This document shows positions 1 through 9,009 of a DNA stretch of 26,617 nucleotides, one piece after another. The notes under the pieces are model-generated. The model did no database searches, had not been told where the DNA came from, and saw nothing but the letters and a program-made list of their open reading frames with translations. A program made the position numbers and the translations under genes. Origin of the DNA: an uncultured Clostridia bacterium (lineage in GTDB: Bacteria > Bacillota > Clostridia > Oscillospirales > Ruminococcaceae); contig CALXKG010000088.1 in assembly GCA_944388825.1 (NCBI GenBank), positions 1 through 26,617 of the forward strand, written 5' to 3'. Positions within the stretch are counted from its first letter, which is position 1; each line of letters opens with the position of its first letter.

Positions 1-1696
1 CGACCGCCTCATCGCCGTAGATCCACGGCACCTTATAGGCGTTGGAGCCGTGATAACGGCTGTGGGAGGAAAGCAGCCCGAACTGGGTCCAGCGCTTGAA
101 GATATCGTCGGTCGACGTCCCTTCAAATCCGCCGATATCGTGGCTCCAGTAACCGAAACCGCCAAGCGCCAGCGACAGCCCGCCCCGCAGCGACTGGGCC
201 ATCGACGGGTAGGTCGGCAGGTTGTCGCCGCCCCAGTGGACCGGGAACTGCTGCCCGCCGGCGGTGGCACTGCGGGCAAAGAGGCAGGCCTCCCCTTCGC
301 CGTAGACCTCGGTCAGCAGGTCGTAGACTGCCTTGTTGTAGAGATAGGTATAATAGTTGTGCATCTTATCCGGGTCGGAACCGTCGAAATACCGGATGCC
401 GTATTTGGTTGCTTTCGGGCCGTAATAGGGATCCTGCACCGGGATCCGTTCGCCGAAGTCGGTCTTAAAGCAATCGACCCCCATCGCGCACAGCTGCCGC
501 AGATACCCCTGGTACCATTTGACCGCGTCGGGGTTGGTGAAGTCGACCAGCGCCATGCCGGCCTGCCACATATCCCACTGCCAGACGCTGCCGTCGCCGG
601 TCTTGACGAAATACCCGTTTTCCAGCCCCTCTTTGAACAGCCGCGACTTCTGGGCGATATAGGGGTTGATCCAGACGCAGACCCTGATCCCGCGGTCGTG
701 GATCTTGCGGAGCATCCCCTCGGGGTCTTTAAAGGTGTCCTCGTTCCAGACAAAATCGGTCCACTGGAACTCCTTCATCCAGAAGCAGTCGAAGTGGAAG
801 ACGGTCAGCGGGATCTTCCGTTCCAGCATCCCGTCGATAAACGAAAGGACGGTCTCCTCGTCGTAATTGGTGGTAAACGAGGTGGACAGCCACAGCCCGA
901 AAGTCCAGGACGGCACCATCGGCGGACGCCCGGTCAGCCCGGTATAGCGGGTCAGGATATCCTTATACCCGTCGCCGCCGATCACCATATACTCCATCTT
1001 TTCGCCCGGGACCGAGAACTGCACCCGGTTGACGATCTCCGAGCCGATCTCATAGGAAACGGTATCGGGCGTGTTGACAAACAGGCCGTACCCTTTGGTC
1101 GAAAGGTAAAACGGGATATTTTTGTAAGCCTGTTCCGAGTTGGTGCCGCCGTCGGCATTGGTCAGGTCGACCGACTGGCCGTTTTTGACAAAAGGCCCAA
1201 ACCGTTCGCCGAGGCCGTAGATCTCTTCCCCGACATCCAGTGAGAGCTGTTCCCGCATATAGGTCGTATTCTCCGGCCCGTAGAAATGGGCCATCCCCCG
1301 GAACCCCGTCTCGGTCAGCAGCTTCCCGTCCCAGAAAAACCGGATGCCCCAGTCCCCCTGCAGCGTCGTAACGGCGGTCAGCTTGCCGGATTTCAGCGTG
1401 ACCGTCTCCCCGTCCCGGACGACTTCGCCGCAATCGGAGAGGTTTAGGTCAAACGCCGGGCCGTCGTCCCGCGCGCCCATAAAGTTTTCCATCCTGACCG
1501 AAATGACCCCTTCGGCCGGTGATGAAAGGGTGACGGTCATCTGCCCGCAGTTTAACGTCATCCCCCGGTGGCTGATCGGCCGGTAGGGCCCATACAGGGT
1601 AACGGATTTATCACTTGTCCGCCCGGCATAGCTGCACGCCGGGAATTCGGGGGTAAACCCCGCACGGACCTGCCACATCCCATCGCTGAACTTCAT
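1..1696 (-). CDS. GH31 family alpha-xylosidase / alpha-glucosidase (partial, 3' end beyond left edge)
   Basis: The frame stays open from the start to the left edge, giving 565 residues; YicI-type enzymes are about 770, so the C-terminus is missing. GH31 enzymes release terminal alpha-linked xylose or glucose by a retaining mechanism, probably in the cytosol here because no signal peptide is visible. The nucleophile motif KTDFGERIP is present (Asp413), and the acid/base motif PVHWGGD follows (Asp491), then WSHDIGGF. These match the YicI pattern (Asp416, Asp482), with about 12 extra residues between them. The ATG at 1696 is chosen over the one at 1702 because AGGAG lies 9 nt upstream of the former and only 3 nt from the latter. 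A perfect inverted repeat lies just upstream, suggesting separate control from the M42 gene. The exact substrate (xyloside or glucoside) cannot be told from sequence alone. Confidence 0.93.
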   Translation of the reverse strand, partial: MKFSDGMWQVRAGFTPEFPACSYAGRTSDKSVTLYGPYRPISHRGMTLNCGQMTVTLSSPAEGVISVRMENFMGARDDGPAFDLNLSDCGEVVRDGETVTLKSGKLTAVTTLQGDWGIRFFWDGKLLTETGFRGMAHFYGPENTTYMREQLSLDVGEEIYGLGERFGPFVKNGQSVDLTNADGGTNSEQAYKNIPFYLSTKGYGLFVNTPDTVSYEIGSEIVNRVQFSVPGEKMEYMVIGGDGYKDILTRYTGLTGRPPMVPSWTFGLWLSTSFTTNYDEETVLSFIDGMLERKIPLTVFHFDCFWMKEFQWTDFVWNEDTFKDPEGMLRKIHDRGIRVCVWINPYIAQKSRLFKEGLENGYFVKTGDGSVWQWDMWQAGMALVDFTNPDAVKWYQGYLRQLCAMGVDCFKTDFGERIPVQDPYYGPKATKYGIRYFDGSDPDKMHNYYTYLYNKAVYDLLTEVYGEGEACLFARSATAGGQQFPVHWGGDNLPTYPSMAQSLRGGLSLALGGFGYWSHDIGGFEGTSTDDIFKRWTQFGLLSSHSRYHGSNAYKVPWIYGDEAV

Positions 1697-1726
1697 TTTC
1701 ATTCGCTCCTTTTCTGTCCATTTTGT

Positions 1727-1745
1727 GTCCGTACACATTACGGAC
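1727..1745. promoter_or_regulatory. Candidate operator: perfect inverted repeat upstream of the GH31 gene
   Basis: GTCCGTA and TACGGAC form perfect 7-bp arms around a 5-nt spacer. The centre lies about 40 nt upstream of the GH31 start and about 20 nt upstream of its Shine-Dalgarno. The position and symmetry suit a repressor site for a sugar-responsive regulator, but no regulator gene is nearby. It could also act as an RNA hairpin in the leader. Confidence 0.35.
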
Positions 1746-1754
1746 TTATTGAAA

Positions 1755-1789
1755 CCTGTCCTCCGCCCTGCTGCGGGGCGCGGGACAGG
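1755..1789 (-). terminator. Weak hairpin terminator downstream of the M42 peptidase gene
   Basis: CCTGTCC and GGACAGG pair as a 7-bp outer stem, and CGCCC/GGGCG continues it inside. On the minus strand the stem is followed only by TTTCAATAAG, so it is a poor U-tract. It starts about 10 nt after the M42 stop codon and probably reduces read-through into the GH31 gene. Confidence 0.45.
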
Positions 1790-1798
1790 CTGCAAACG

Positions 1799-2872
1799 TT
1801 AAAACCGGCTGATCGTCTCTTCGTCCAGCCGCCGCAACAGCTGCACCGCCAGCCGGACGGTGTTTTCATAGTCCTCGATCGACGCAAACCCGTGGTGGCT
1901 GTGGGCATACCGGACCGGGACGCTGAGAACCACAACCGGCGTTCCTTCGCCCGAAAGGTTGATCTGCGCGCCGTTGGTGCGCCCGCCGGTGCGGACCGCC
2001 TCCTGGGTCGGGATACCGGCCTCCCGGGCGGCGTCGAGGGCGAAGCGGATAAAACGCGGGTTGGTGATCATCCCAAGGTCGTAATGCCGCAGCATCACCC
2101 CGCGGCCAAGCCCGGTCTGGATCTCCGGCTCGGGGACAAAGGTGTCGTCGGCAGGGGCGCCTTCAAAAACGATCGCAAGGTCGGGCCGGACCGTTCGGGC
2201 GGCGACCTGCACCCCCCGGTCGCCCACTTCCTCCTGGGAAGTGAGGACGCCGGTCACGTCGACCGCCAGCTCTTCTCCCTGGAGTTCCCGCAAAACGTCG
2301 CAGAGAACGGCGCAGCCCGCCCGGCAGTCAAACGCTTTGCCCAGCATCACGCCGTTTTTCTCATTGTATTCAAACTGCACGTCCGGCACCACCGGCGCGC
2401 CGGCCCCGATCCCCATCGCCGCCACTTCTTCCGCCGACCGCGCGCCGACGTCGATGACCATCTCGGAAATTTCCTGCGCCCTGCCCCGTTCAGCCGCCGA
2501 CAGGTAGTGGACCGGCTGTGCCGCGACAACGCCGGAGACCCAACTCCCATCCCGGGTGCGGACCCGCACCTTGTGGGCCTGTACCGCTGCCGCCGCCCAG
2601 CCGCCAAGGGGCAGAAAACGCATTGTGCCGTTTGGCAAAACGGTGCGGATCATAAAGCCGACCTCGTCCGAGTGGGCGTCCAGCATGACGACCGGACGGC
2701 CCCCGGTATTTTCCCGGCGGGAGAGGTAGAGGTTGCGCAGGCTGTCTTCGGCGATTTCGGCGATACCCGCCATCGCCGCCTTTGCCGTTTCGACTACCTC
2801 GTCTTCAAAACCGGAGGGCCCGTAGGCGTCGGATAAAGCGCTGATCAGCGCCAGGGATTCTTTTCGATTCAT
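1799..2872 (-). CDS. M42 family metallopeptidase (FrvX/CelM-like aminopeptidase)
   Basis: A 357-residue cytosolic co-catalytic metal aminopeptidase of the usual length for M42. These enzymes form large tetrahedral particles that trim peptides. Visible motifs in order are AHSDEVGF near residue 65 (first metal His and catalytic Asp), FDCRAGC near residue 180 (bridging Asp; the next residue, often Asp or Asn, is Cys here), TSQEEVGDRG (base Glu and metal Glu), FEGAPADDT (Glu where many members have a metal Asp) and VRYAHSHHG (last metal His). The start at 2872 has AAGGGGG about 10 nt upstream and its own promoter further out. The old CelM endoglucanase label for this family is generally regarded as mistaken. 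Specificity cannot be read from the sequence. Confidence 0.92.
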   Translation of the reverse strand: MNRKESLALISALSDAYGPSGFEDEVVETAKAAMAGIAEIAEDSLRNLYLSRRENTGGRPVVMLDAHSDEVGFMIRTVLPNGTMRFLPLGGWAAAAVQAHKVRVRTRDGSWVSGVVAAQPVHYLSAAERGRAQEISEMVIDVGARSAEEVAAMGIGAGAPVVPDVQFEYNEKNGVMLGKAFDCRAGCAVLCDVLRELQGEELAVDVTGVLTSQEEVGDRGVQVAARTVRPDLAIVFEGAPADDTFVPEPEIQTGLGRGVMLRHYDLGMITNPRFIRFALDAAREAGIPTQEAVRTGGRTNGAQINLSGEGTPVVVLSVPVRYAHSHHGFASIEDYENTVRLAVQLLRRLDEETISRF

Positions 2873-2911
2873 CAGGTTGTTTCCCCCTTATCCCATTTGG
2901 ATTCTATCCCC

Positions 2912-2940
2912 ATTGTAGCATGGGAAGCGGGAATTTGCAA
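2912..2940 (-). promoter_or_regulatory. Sigma-A-type promoter with extended -10 for the M42 gene
   Basis: On the minus strand TTGCAA (2940-2935) is followed after exactly 17 nt by TACAAT (2917-2912), and the -10 is preceded by TGC, an extended -10 element. It lies about 40 nt upstream of the M42 start. Confidence 0.7.
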
Positions 2941-2984
2941 TCGGATTTTGGATAAAATACCGGAAAAGGCACGGATTCCCCCAT

Positions 2985-3005
2985 AAAAAACAGCCGTGAG
3001 GCTGT
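2985..3005 (-). terminator. Orphan intrinsic terminator upstream of the M42 promoter
   Basis: ACAGCC-GTGA-GGCTGT forms a 6-bp stem with a 4-nt loop. On the minus strand it runs into six T residues. No supported minus-strand gene lies between it and the divergent cinA-like gene, so what it terminates is unclear. It may stop antisense transcription or end a short RNA. The rest of the 2941-3060 spacer shows no gene I can support. Confidence 0.5.
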
Positions 3006-3072
3006 AAATGGCGCCCAATTCCGCCGGTTATCTTTCTGCGGCAGATTTTTTGGCGGTTTCGTGGATTTTTTG

Positions 3073-3101
3073 TGTACAAACGGGAAAATCCATGTTATAA
3101 T
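3073..3101 (+). promoter_or_regulatory. Extended -10 promoter for the cinA-like/UPF0126/NSS transcription unit
   Basis: TATAAT at 3096-3101 is preceded by TG plus one base, an extended -10. The -35 is TGTACA at 3073-3078 with a 17-nt spacer. The -35 sits inside the symmetric element TTTGT-GT-ACAAA (3069-3080), and GGATTTT/AAAATCC arms (3063-3069, 3085-3091) flank it, so a repressor could bind here. Downstream, two copies of ACCGGT separated by 6 nt could form a short leader hairpin. Confidence 0.75.
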
Positions 3102-3154
3102 AAGGGCAATGTACCGGTGCTTTGACCGGTTAAATGGGAAAAGGGTGGAACCAT

Positions 3155-3682
3155 ATGAGCCAATCTGTTTCGTATTACGATATGTACAATAAGGAGAGGC
3201 AGACTGCCGTCGTGCAGGCGCTGCAAAAGGCAGGGCTGACCGTTGCCGCCGCCGAGAGCTGTACCGGTGGGCTGATCGCCGCCCGGCTGACCGATGTGCC
3301 GGGCGCGTCGGCGGTCTTCCACTGCGGGATAGTCAGCTATTCCAACGAGGTGAAGATGGCGCTTCTGGGCGTCCGCCCGGAGACCATCCGGGACTTTTCC
3401 GCCGTTTCAGCCGAGACGGCGGCCGAGATGGCGGCGGGCGTCCGGCGGCTTTCGGGCGCCGATATCGCCGTCGCGGTGACCGGCAACGCCGGGCCGGAAC
3501 CGTCGGAAGGCAAGCCGGTCGGGGAAGTGTATATCTCCCTCCTCAGCGGCTGGCATCAGGAGACCGTCCGGCTTTCCCTCCGCCCCGAAGGACCGGATAT
3601 CCGGGAACAGGTGCGGTTTCTGGCGTCGGAAAAGGCGTTGGAGATGGTCTTACAGGCAGTTAAAATGCGGGAGGGGCTTTAA
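3155..3682 (+). CDS. CinA C-terminal domain protein (PncC-type nicotinamide-nucleotide amidohydrolase)
   Basis: This 175-residue protein corresponds to the C-terminal domain of CinA alone, without the N-terminal MoCF domain. The family deamidates nicotinamide mononucleotide to nicotinate mononucleotide in pyridine nucleotide recycling. Family motifs seen are AAESCTGGLIAARLTDVPG, CGIVSYSNEVK, AVSAETAAEMA and AVTGNAGPEP, then KPVGEVYISL. The TG-N-AGP segment differs slightly from the usual TGIAGP. The start at 3155 is preferred over the in-frame ATG at 3134 because AAGGGTGG ends 6 nt before it. The next gene starts one base after the stop. Stand-alone forms are often annotated as competence/damage-inducible protein A, but nothing here ties it to competence. 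Confidence 0.9.
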   Translation: MSQSVSYYDMYNKERQTAVVQALQKAGLTVAAAESCTGGLIAARLTDVPGASAVFHCGIVSYSNEVKMALLGVRPETIRDFSAVSAETAAEMAAGVRRLSGADIAVAVTGNAGPEPSEGKPVGEVYISLLSGWHQETVRLSLRPEGPDIREQVRFLASEKALEMVLQAVKMREGL

Positions 3683-3683
3683 C

Positions 3684-4328
3684 ATGTCCTTACAGTTTAT
3701 CATCGAAGCGGTCGGCACCATCGCCTTTGCCTCTTCCGGCGCGATGGTCGCGATCCGCAAGCGGCTGGACTTATTTGGCGTGCTGGTGCTGGGGGTGACG
3801 ACGGCGGTCGGCGGCGGCATCATCCGGGACGTGATTTTGCAGATCACGCCCCCCGGCTCCTTCCAGACGCCGGTTTACATCGGGATGGCGGCCCTCACGG
3901 TCGGGGTAATTTTTCTGATCGCCTACCTGCACCCCTATTTCCTCGATATGCGGTTTTTAGAGGGGTATGAACGGCTGATGAATGTTCTGGACGCGATCGG
4001 TCTCGGGGCGTTCACCGTTCTGGGCGCGCAGAAAGCCTTCCTGACCGGCTTTTCCGATTACCGGTTTATGGCGGTCTTCCTCGGGGTCATCACCGGGGTC
4101 GGCGGCGGCCTTTTGCGGGATATGATGGCGCGCATCACTCCCTATATCCTGAAAAAGCACATCTACGCCTGCGCGTCGATCGTCGGGGCGGTCTTTTACG
4201 TTTACGCCCGCCCGGTCATCCATGACCCCTGGGCGCTGGTGCTGGGGGCGCTGCTAGTCATCGCCGTCCGGATGCTGGCGACCCGTTACCGGTGGAACCT
4301 GCCGACTGCCCGGATGCCGAAGGGTTAA
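3684..4328 (+). CDS. TRIC-like UPF0126 family integral membrane protein (YicG/YvgT type)
   Basis: A 214-residue membrane protein with about seven hydrophobic segments. Two pseudo-repeats carry the family signature of a glycine triplet followed by RD: GGGIIRDVIL in the first half and GGGLLRDMM in the second. This is the inverted-repeat design of bacterial homologues of trimeric intracellular cation channels; transport of K+ or other cations has been proposed for the family, and some members have been linked to glycine uptake. The start follows the preceding stop by one base, with GGGAGGGG ahead of it inside the upstream gene, so the two are translationally coupled. Substrate is not evident from the sequence. 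Confidence 0.88.
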   Translation: MSLQFIIEAVGTIAFASSGAMVAIRKRLDLFGVLVLGVTTAVGGGIIRDVILQITPPGSFQTPVYIGMAALTVGVIFLIAYLHPYFLDMRFLEGYERLMNVLDAIGLGAFTVLGAQKAFLTGFSDYRFMAVFLGVITGVGGGLLRDMMARITPYILKKHIYACASIVGAVFYVYARPVIHDPWALVLGALLVIAVRMLATRYRWNLPTARMPKG

Positions 4329-4385
4329 ACGGCCGGTATGATCGTAAATAAACGGGCGTCTGCCCGGTAAACTGGAGGTATACAC

Positions 4386-5756
4386 ATGGAAAGAGAAAAA
4401 CTTGGGTCCCGCCTCGGCTTTATCCTGCTGTCGGCGGGCTGTGCGATCGGCGTCGGCAACGTCTGGAAGTTCCCCTGGCTGGTCGGGCAGTACGGCGGCG
4501 GGGCGTTTGTCCTGGTCTATGCCCTCTTCCTCATCATCCTGGGCCTGCCGATCATGACGATGGAATTTGCGGTCGGCCGTGCCAGCCAGAAGAGTCCGGT
4601 CCGGGCCTATCAGGCGCTGCAAAAGCCGGGAAGCAAATGGCACATCCACGGCTATTTCGCCCTCATCGGCAACTATCTTCTGATGATGTTTTATACCGTC
4701 GTCTGCGGCTGGATGCTCCACTATTTCCTCCTGATGGCGTCGGGGCGGTTTGAAGGGCTGGACACCGAAGGGGTCAGCGCCGTCTTCCCCGAAATGCTGG
4801 GCAGTCCGTGGATCCTCACCGGCTGGATGGCGGTCGTTGTCGTGGCGGGGTTCCTCATCAACGCCTGCGGGCTGCAAGGGGGCCTGGAACGGGTCACCAA
4901 GGTGATGATGCTGGCGCTTCTGGCGATCATGGTCCTGCTGGCGGCCAACAGTATCCTGACCGACGGCGGCGTCGAAGGGCTTAAATTCTATCTGATCCCC
5001 GATCTTTCCCGGATGCGGGAAGTCGGCATCAGCAACGTCATCGTCAACGCGATGAACCAGTCCTTCTTCACCCTTTCCCTCGGCATCGGCGCGATGGCGA
5101 TCTTCGGCAGCTACATTGGCAAAGACCGGGCGCTGCTGGGCGAGTCGGTCAACATCGCGGTGCTGGACACCTTTGTCGCCTTCACTTCCGGCCTGATCAT
5201 CTTCCCCGCCTGCTTTGCCTTCGGGGTCGCGCCGGACAGCGGCCCGAACCTCATCTTCGTCACGCTGCCCAACATCTTCAACCATATGCCGCTCGGGCGG
5301 CTGTGGGGCAGTCTCTTCTTCGTCTTCATGGCCTTCGCCGCTTTCTCGTCGGTGCTGGCGGTATTTGAGAATATCATGTCCTGCTGGATGGACATGAAGG
5401 GCTGGAGCCGGAAAAAAGCCGCCTTTGTCAACATCCCGCTGGTCTTCCTGCTCTCCCTCCCCTGCGTCCTCGGGTACAGCGTCTGGTCGGGGTTTGATCC
5501 CTTCGGCGGCGGCTCGACGGTGCTGGATCTGGAGGATTTCCTCGTCTCGAATATCTGGCTGCCGGTCGGGTCGATCGTTTACGTCCTCTTCTGCACCTCC
5601 CGCTATGGCTGGGGCTGGAAAAAGTTCCGGGCGGAGGCAAACGAAGGCAAGGGCCTCAAAATCCCGGACTGGCTGCGGGTCTATTGCAGCTATATCCTGC
5701 CGGTGATCGTACTGGTATTGTTTATCTTCGGCATTAAGGACAAGTTCTTCCCGTAA
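4386..5756 (+). CDS. Neurotransmitter:sodium symporter (NSS/SNF) family transporter
   Basis: A 456-residue polytopic membrane protein, close in length to the 11-helix bacterial transporter MhsT. NSS proteins couple Na+ entry to uptake of amino acids. TM1 carries the hallmark GCAIGVGNVWKFPWL, whose unwound Gly-Val-Gly-Asn region forms sodium and substrate sites, after the cytoplasmic REKLGSRLGF segment. The loop after TM2 has MEFAVGRASQKSP, also conserved. Further hydrophobic helices run to LVLFIFGIKDKFFP at the end. TGGAGG lies 7-8 nt before the start, and the 57-nt gap from the upstream gene holds a short CGGGC-GTCT-GCCCG hairpin. A strong terminator follows. Substrate is probably an amino acid such as tryptophan, tyrosine or a branched-chain residue, but this is inference from family. 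Confidence 0.93.
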   Translation: MEREKLGSRLGFILLSAGCAIGVGNVWKFPWLVGQYGGGAFVLVYALFLIILGLPIMTMEFAVGRASQKSPVRAYQALQKPGSKWHIHGYFALIGNYLLMMFYTVVCGWMLHYFLLMASGRFEGLDTEGVSAVFPEMLGSPWILTGWMAVVVVAGFLINACGLQGGLERVTKVMMLALLAIMVLLAANSILTDGGVEGLKFYLIPDLSRMREVGISNVIVNAMNQSFFTLSLGIGAMAIFGSYIGKDRALLGESVNIAVLDTFVAFTSGLIIFPACFAFGVAPDSGPNLIFVTLPNIFNHMPLGRLWGSLFFVFMAFAAFSSVLAVFENIMSCWMDMKGWSRKKAAFVNIPLVFLLSLPCVLGYSVWSGFDPFGGGSTVLDLEDFLVSNIWLPVGSIVYVLFCTSRYGWGWKKFRAEANEGKGLKIPDWLRVYCSYILPVIVLVLFIFGIKDKFFP

Positions 5757-5765
5757 ATAGGTAAA

Positions 5766-5810
5766 AAAACGCCCCGCTTGTGCGCTGAAATGGCACAGGC
5801 GGGGCGTTTT
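5766..5810. terminator. Strong bidirectional terminator between NSS transporter and csoR
   Basis: Perfect 12-nt arms, AAAACGCCCCGC and GCGGGGCGTTTT, surround a 21-nt interior that pairs further in part. Each strand gives a GC stem followed by T residues, with extra A residues at 5763-5765 lengthening the minus-strand U-tract. It serves the convergent plus-strand NSS unit and the minus-strand copA-csoR operon. Confidence 0.93.
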
Positions 5811-5817
5811 AACGCGC

Positions 5818-6086
5818 TTATTTCGTCATTTTCTCGACATATTCCAGCAGTTCCTGGACCTTCTGCTCGGCGGCGTTTTCATCTCCCGATTCCACCGCAT
5901 CCCGGATGCAGTGTTCGACGTGGGCTTTGAGCACCTCGCGGTTGGCCCGTTTGATGATCGACTGGGCGGCCAGCAGCTGGGTCGAGATGTCCATACAGTA
6001 GCGGTCTTCCTGGATCATCCGCAGGACTGCGTCCAGCTGGCCGCGGGCGTTGCTGACCAGCCGGGAGATGGTTTTATGATCGGCTT

Positions 6087-6090
<4 letters not shown>
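5818..6090 (-). CDS. csoR: CsoR-type copper-sensing transcriptional repressor
   Basis: A 90-residue all-helical DNA-binding repressor of the CsoR/FrmR family. Cu(I) binding releases it from DNA. The copper ligands are in the expected spacing: Cys32 (DRYCMD), His57 and Cys61 (AHVEHC), i.e. C-x24-H-x3-C, which favours copper over the formaldehyde or nickel members of the family. An arginine- and lysine-containing N-terminal helix precedes them. The ATG at 6090 overlaps the copA stop in an ATGA junction, so translation is coupled and the sensor is made with the exporter it controls. Longer upstream in-frame sequence reads as out-of-frame copA and is not part of the protein. The likely binding site is the palindrome at 8742-8763. 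Confidence 0.95.
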
Positions 6091-8699
<2,609 letters not shown>

Positions 8700-8741
8700 A
8701 ACCATTTCCTTTCTGCAAACGGTTATCCGTTGGATGTTATT

Positions 8742-8763
8742 CCCCTCACCCCTGGGTAAGGGG
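8742..8763. promoter_or_regulatory. Probable CsoR operator of the copA-csoR operon
   Basis: On the minus strand CCCCTTACCC and GGGTGAGGGG form 10-bp arms with one mismatch around a 2-bp centre. It starts about 8 bp downstream of the expected transcription start. It contains the TACCC/GGGT-type half-sites reported for CsoR targets. A repressor bound here would block early elongation or open-complex formation. Confidence 0.7.
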
Positions 8764-8777
8764 TTCTTACAAGTCAT

Positions 8778-8806
8778 ACTATAGCAGAATCGCAGGCCTT
8801 TGTCAA
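8778..8806 (-). promoter_or_regulatory. Consensus sigma-A promoter of the copA-csoR operon
   Basis: The minus strand has TTGACA (8806-8801), a 17-nt spacer and TATAGT (8783-8778). This is near-perfect, so repression by CsoR is needed to keep the operon off. The leader to the copA ATG is about 70 nt. Confidence 0.9.
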
Positions 8807-8855
8807 GGGATTGGCCCGGAAAATTTCCCGGGACGATGATATAAAGTCCGGATAA

Positions 8856-8914
8856 CCGAAAAACGCAAAAAACTGCGCGTTTCCGGCGCCGGTTTGGGCG
8901 GAAACGCGCAGTTT
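8856..8914 (-). terminator. Terminator of the recN end of the housekeeping operon
   Basis: Perfect 15-bp arms (8870-8884 and 8900-8914, AAACTGCGCGTTTCC and its complement) enclose a 15-nt loop. On the minus strand the stem leads into TTTTTTGCGTTTTT. It lies about 95 nt after the recN stop. Between the two, 8924-8931 and 8957-8964 form another 8-bp stem (AACCGGCC/GGCCGGTT) without a U-tract. Confidence 0.88.
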
Positions 8915-8963
8915 GAAGGGCAGAACCGGCCGTTTTGCATCCGGCTCGCACATTTTGGCCGGT

Positions 8964-8993
8964 TTGACGGGCGGTTTATTCTGGCTGTATAAT
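8964..8993 (+). promoter_or_regulatory. Candidate plus-strand promoter reading antisense into the recN 3' end
   Basis: TTGACG (8964-8969) is followed after 18 nt by TATAAT (8988-8993). No plus-strand gene lies downstream; transcription would run antisense into recN. It is a good sequence match, but use is unknown and a chance match in the AT-rich spacer is possible. Confidence 0.4.
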
Positions 8994-9009
8994 AAATATA
9001 GGGGGAAGA

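Noticed and set aside
50..1243. 397-residue plus-strand open frame opposite the GH31 gene
   Set aside because: It is antisense to a gene with intact catalytic motifs. High GC at third positions makes long antisense frames common here, and the peptide resembles no family.
1568..2836. 422-residue plus-strand open frame opposite the M42 gene
   Set aside because: Shadow of a well-supported metallopeptidase; His/Arg/Pro-rich composition and no ribosome site.
2888..3079. 63-residue minus-strand frame in the spacer
   Set aside because: It uses a TTG start, spans the terminator and M42 promoter, and shows no ribosome site or conserved feature.
3110..3132. Two ACCGGT copies in the cinA-like leader as a regulatory repeat
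   Set aside because: Each is a 6-bp self-palindrome in a GC-rich region; too short to separate from chance.
4352..4367. CGGGC-GTCT-GCCCG hairpin before the NSS gene as a terminator
   Set aside because: Short stem without a T run; it lies in the leader of a gene that appears co-transcribed with the two upstream genes.
4254..5285. 343-residue minus-strand frame rich in Asp, His and Gln
   Set aside because: Antisense to the NSS transporter; no start signal and no recognisable motif.
8700..8951. 84-residue N-terminal extension of CopA
   Set aside because: It would lie over the promoter and operator. The ATG at 8699 has a proper ribosome site and begins directly at the HMA domain.
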